Source: an uncultured Campylobacterota bacterium (GTDB lineage: Bacteria; Campylobacterota; Campylobacteria; Campylobacterales; Arcobacteraceae). From it: a stretch of 15,953 bases of DNA. A program made the position numbers and the translations under genes. The notes below the pieces were generated by a model. That model did not search any database, was not told where the DNA came from, and saw only the letters and a program-made list of their open reading frames with translations. Below are positions 14,406 through 15,953 of the stretch, piece after piece (position 1 is the stretch's first letter; every line of letters starts with the position of its first letter). The stretch covers positions 1-15,953 of the forward strand of contig CAIJNA010000193.1 in the NCBI GenBank assembly GCA_903821805.1, in the 5' to 3' direction.

Positions 14406-15659
14406 CTATTTAACAAATTTTTTCATTATAACAACACCATTAGTTCCACCGAAACCAAAAGAGTTACTCATTACAACATTTAATTCAGCTTTTCTTGCAA
14501 CATTAGGAACATAATCTAAATCACAATTTTCATCAGCTTCAATTTGATTTATTGTTGGAGGAATAATACTTTCTTCCATAGCTTTGATTGCAATAATAGC
14601 TTCAAGCGTTCCTGCAGCACCTAAGCAATGCCCGATTTGACCTTTTGTAGATGTTACTGGTGGGCAGTTTTCAGCTCCACCAAAAAGCTCTTTAAGTGCA
14701 GCAGTTTCATTTTTATCATTTACTGGAGTACTTGTTCCATGAGCATTTACATAATCAACTTTAAGTTCACCACCATTATTTCTTTTTGCCATAGCATAAG
14801 CAGCTTTCATAGCTCTAAGTGGTCCATCCATTGTTGGAGTAGTAATATGGTTTGCGTCACCACTTTCACCAAAACCAATTACTTCAGCATAAATTTTAGC
14901 TCCTCTTGCAAGTGCAGAATCCAAGTTTTCCAACACTAAAGCTCCAGCTCCTTCACCCATAACAAATCCATCTCTGTTTTTATCAAATGGTCTTGAAGAT
15001 GTTTTTGGATCATCATTTCTTGTGCTTAATGCTTTCATGGCAGCAAATCCACCAACACCTGCACCACAAATAGCACTTTCAGCACCAACGATTAGCATTT
15101 TATCAGCAGTACCTAAAGCGATAGATTTGTAACCATCAGCAATAGCATGAGTTCCAGCAGCACATGCAGTTACAGCTGAAAGATTTGGACCTTTAAGATT
15201 GTGTTGAATAGTAATAAAACCACCAAGCATATTTACAAGTGATGATGGAATAAAAAATGGAGATATTTTAGAAGGTCCTCTTGAATCACAAATTACAGAA
15301 TTTTTTTCAATATTTGATAGTCCACCGATACCAGAAGCAGCAACAATACCAAAGTCATTAGCAATATCTTCACTAACTTTATTATCAGTTACAAGTCCAG
15401 CATCATTCATAGCTTCTTGAGCTGCATGAATTCCCAATTGAATAAATCTATCTGCTTTTTTTGATTCTTTTTTTCCAAGAATTGCATCTGTATCAAAGTT
15501 TTTTACTTCACCTGCAATTTGCGCACCAAATTCTGATGCATCAAAAAGAGTGATCGTGTCTATTCCACATTCACCATTTACTATAGCTTTAAAAGAATCA
15601 TCAACATTTGATCCAAGAGAATTTATCATTCCTAACCCAGTTACTACTACTCTTTTCAT
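14406..15659 (-). CDS. fabF: Beta-ketoacyl-ACP synthase II
   Basis: A 417-residue condensing enzyme that extends acyl-ACP with malonyl-ACP. The active-site cysteine is Cys166 (SAVTACAAGTH), with His307 (NAHGTSTP), Lys339 and His344 (STKGQIGHCLGAAG). FGFGGTNG ends the fold. The chosen start is ATG 15659 (MKRVVVTGLGMINSLG), the standard N terminus of the family. A GTG at 15671 would add four residues but lies within the upstream GGAGTG ribosome site, so it is rejected. acpP, which often precedes fabF, is absent: upstream is a candidate promoter and then a structured RNA region running the other way. Confidence 0.97.
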   Translation of the reverse strand: MKRVVVTGLGMINSLGSNVDDSFKAIVNGECGIDTITLFDASEFGAQIAGEVKNFDTDAILGKKESKKADRFIQLGIHAAQEAMNDAGLVTDNKVSEDIANDFGIVAASGIGGLSNIEKNSVICDSRGPSKISPFFIPSSLVNMLGGFITIQHNLKGPNLSAVTACAAGTHAIADGYKSIALGTADKMLIVGAESAICGAGVGGFAAMKALSTRNDDPKTSSRPFDKNRDGFVMGEGAGALVLENLDSALARGAKIYAEVIGFGESGDANHITTPTMDGPLRAMKAAYAMAKRNNGGELKVDYVNAHGTSTPVNDKNETAALKELFGGAENCPPVTSTKGQIGHCLGAAGTLEAIIAIKAMEESIIPPTINQIEADENCDLDYVPNVARKAELNVVMSNSFGFGGTNGVVIMKKFVK

Positions 15660-15688
15660 TATTATATTCACTCCGTTTTATTATGTAT

Positions 15689-15694
15689 GTTATA
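15689..15694 (-). promoter_or_regulatory. Possible -10 box for fabF-accA
   Basis: Minus-strand TATAAC, with a predicted start near 15682 and a leader of about 23 bases to ATG 15659. No -35 box is visible. The surrounding 120 bases are about 16% GC by hand count, so chance matches are easy. Confidence 0.35.
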
Positions 15695-15772
15695 GATTAC
15701 CAAAATTTTAAAATTAAAACTTTAGTAATTTATTTGATCAGTAAATAAAAAGTACAAGAAACTAATAAAAAA

Positions 15773-15796
15773 TATAATTGGATAAAATGATAGAAT
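15773..15796 (+). promoter_or_regulatory. Cluster of -10-like boxes before the right-edge RNA
   Basis: TATAAT (15773-15778), TAAAAT (15783-15788) and the extended TGATAGAAT (15788-15796) follow each other on the plus strand. The last would start transcription near 15801-15803, where the base composition changes abruptly from about 16% to about 43% GC. This supports a rightward transcript. Confidence 0.45.
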
Positions 15797-15800
15797 AGAA

Positions 15801-15953
15801 ATCATCCTTTTTAATGGATTTACCCGGTCTAGTTCTATTATTGTTCTCATGGTTTTTCCTAATTATTCCCCACGAGTATAAATCCTCCCCAATAATAGGG
15901 TTTTTCCCAGGTGGAGAGGGAATTGAGCTGTGCCTTGCGGAAGGCATCACGCA
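15801..15953 (+). ncRNA. Structured non-coding RNA candidate, possibly 6S RNA (runs off window)
   Basis: No plausible protein is encoded, yet GC is about 43% by hand count against about 16% in the flanking 120 bases. Stems found by eye: CTATTATTG (15835-15843) with CAATAATAG (15890-15898); inside it CTCATGG (15846-15852) with CCACGAG (15870-15876), one mismatch; and a separate hairpin GTGCCTT/AAGGCAT (15930-15936 with 15941-15947, one G-U pair) closed by GCGG. The last hairpin, with its following ATCACG, resembles the GCCUGCGGCGGCAUCUCG segment near the 3' end of E. coli 6S RNA. However, the expected pairing of the 3' tail with the 5' end is not evident, so 6S identity is only a suggestion. 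Other structural RNAs (tmRNA, RNase P, SRP) lack their signature motifs here. Confidence 0.45.

Noticed and set aside
15660..15671. GTG 15671 as fabF start
   Set aside because: It falls within the ribosome-site sequence and would put four extra residues before the conserved MKRVVVTGLG start of the family.
15762..15950. 62-codon minus-strand open frame over the right-edge region
   Set aside because: The product is low in recognisable structure, its start is not preceded by a clear ribosome site, and the region has the composition and hairpins of an RNA rather than of a coding gene.
15801..15953. tmRNA, RNase P RNA or SRP RNA as identity of the structured region
   Set aside because: The tmRNA 5' GGGG start and tag frame, the RNase P GAGGAAAGTCC block and the SRP AGGAAGCAG loop were looked for on both strands and not seen, though the window is truncated.
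1..15953. CRISPR arrays, insertion sequences, integrases, toxin-antitoxin or defence genes
   Set aside because: No regularly spaced repeats, terminal inverted repeats, transposase or defence motifs were seen; all large frames are core genes in a normal arrangement.

Overview
The window is a gene-dense, AT-rich stretch of a bacterial chromosome. The protein sequences and gene style fit a Campylobacterota (epsilonproteobacterial) genome, of the Sulfurimonas, Sulfurovum or Arcobacteraceae kind. Supporting signs are a ThrS without the N-terminal TGS domain, a short MurE, a short LeuC of about 427 residues, AT-rich promoters with a clear -10 box but mostly no -35 box, and frequent TTG starts. The genus cannot be settled by eye. 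No phage, transposase, CRISPR array, toxin-antitoxin pair or defence system is visible; every large gene is core metabolism or information processing.

Layout. At the left edge a truncated tRNA (bases 1-18, minus strand) is preceded by a perfect consensus sigma-70 promoter. Next comes a stand-alone CinA/PncC amidohydrolase gene (minus), divergent from ileS. The ileS transcription unit appears to run ileS, a 32-residue membrane microprotein, a NifU-type Fe-S scaffold gene, a small TPR-like gene and murE, with overlapping or closely spaced ends. A second unit, with its own promoter and a tandem repeat in its leader, holds a [2Fe-2S] thioredoxin-like ferredoxin gene, panD (beta-alanine for pantothenate and CoA) and ispA (farnesyl diphosphate). 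ruvX converges on ispA and overlaps its 3' end. Rightward again are argH, then thrS-infC overlapping by four bases, then leuC alone with its own promoter and a strong terminator. fabF-accA form a leftward fatty-acid synthesis pair. The last 150 bases are GC-rich and highly structured and look like the start of a non-coding RNA, possibly 6S RNA, running out of the window.

How the genes relate. IleS, ThrS and IF3 serve translation. MurE, IspA (lipid carrier precursor), AccA and FabF feed envelope construction. PanD supplies the CoA and ACP cofactor arm used by fatty-acid synthesis. ArgH and LeuC finish arginine and leucine pathway steps. The NifU-type and [2Fe-2S] proteins point to iron-sulfur handling, and LeuC is itself a [4Fe-4S] enzyme.

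The items most worth a second look are the structured RNA at the right edge, the unannotated microprotein after ileS, the back-to-back cinA/ileS promoters, the recurring -10 box followed by CGC, and the tandem 17-base repeat before the ferredoxin gene. No novel multi-gene system was found.
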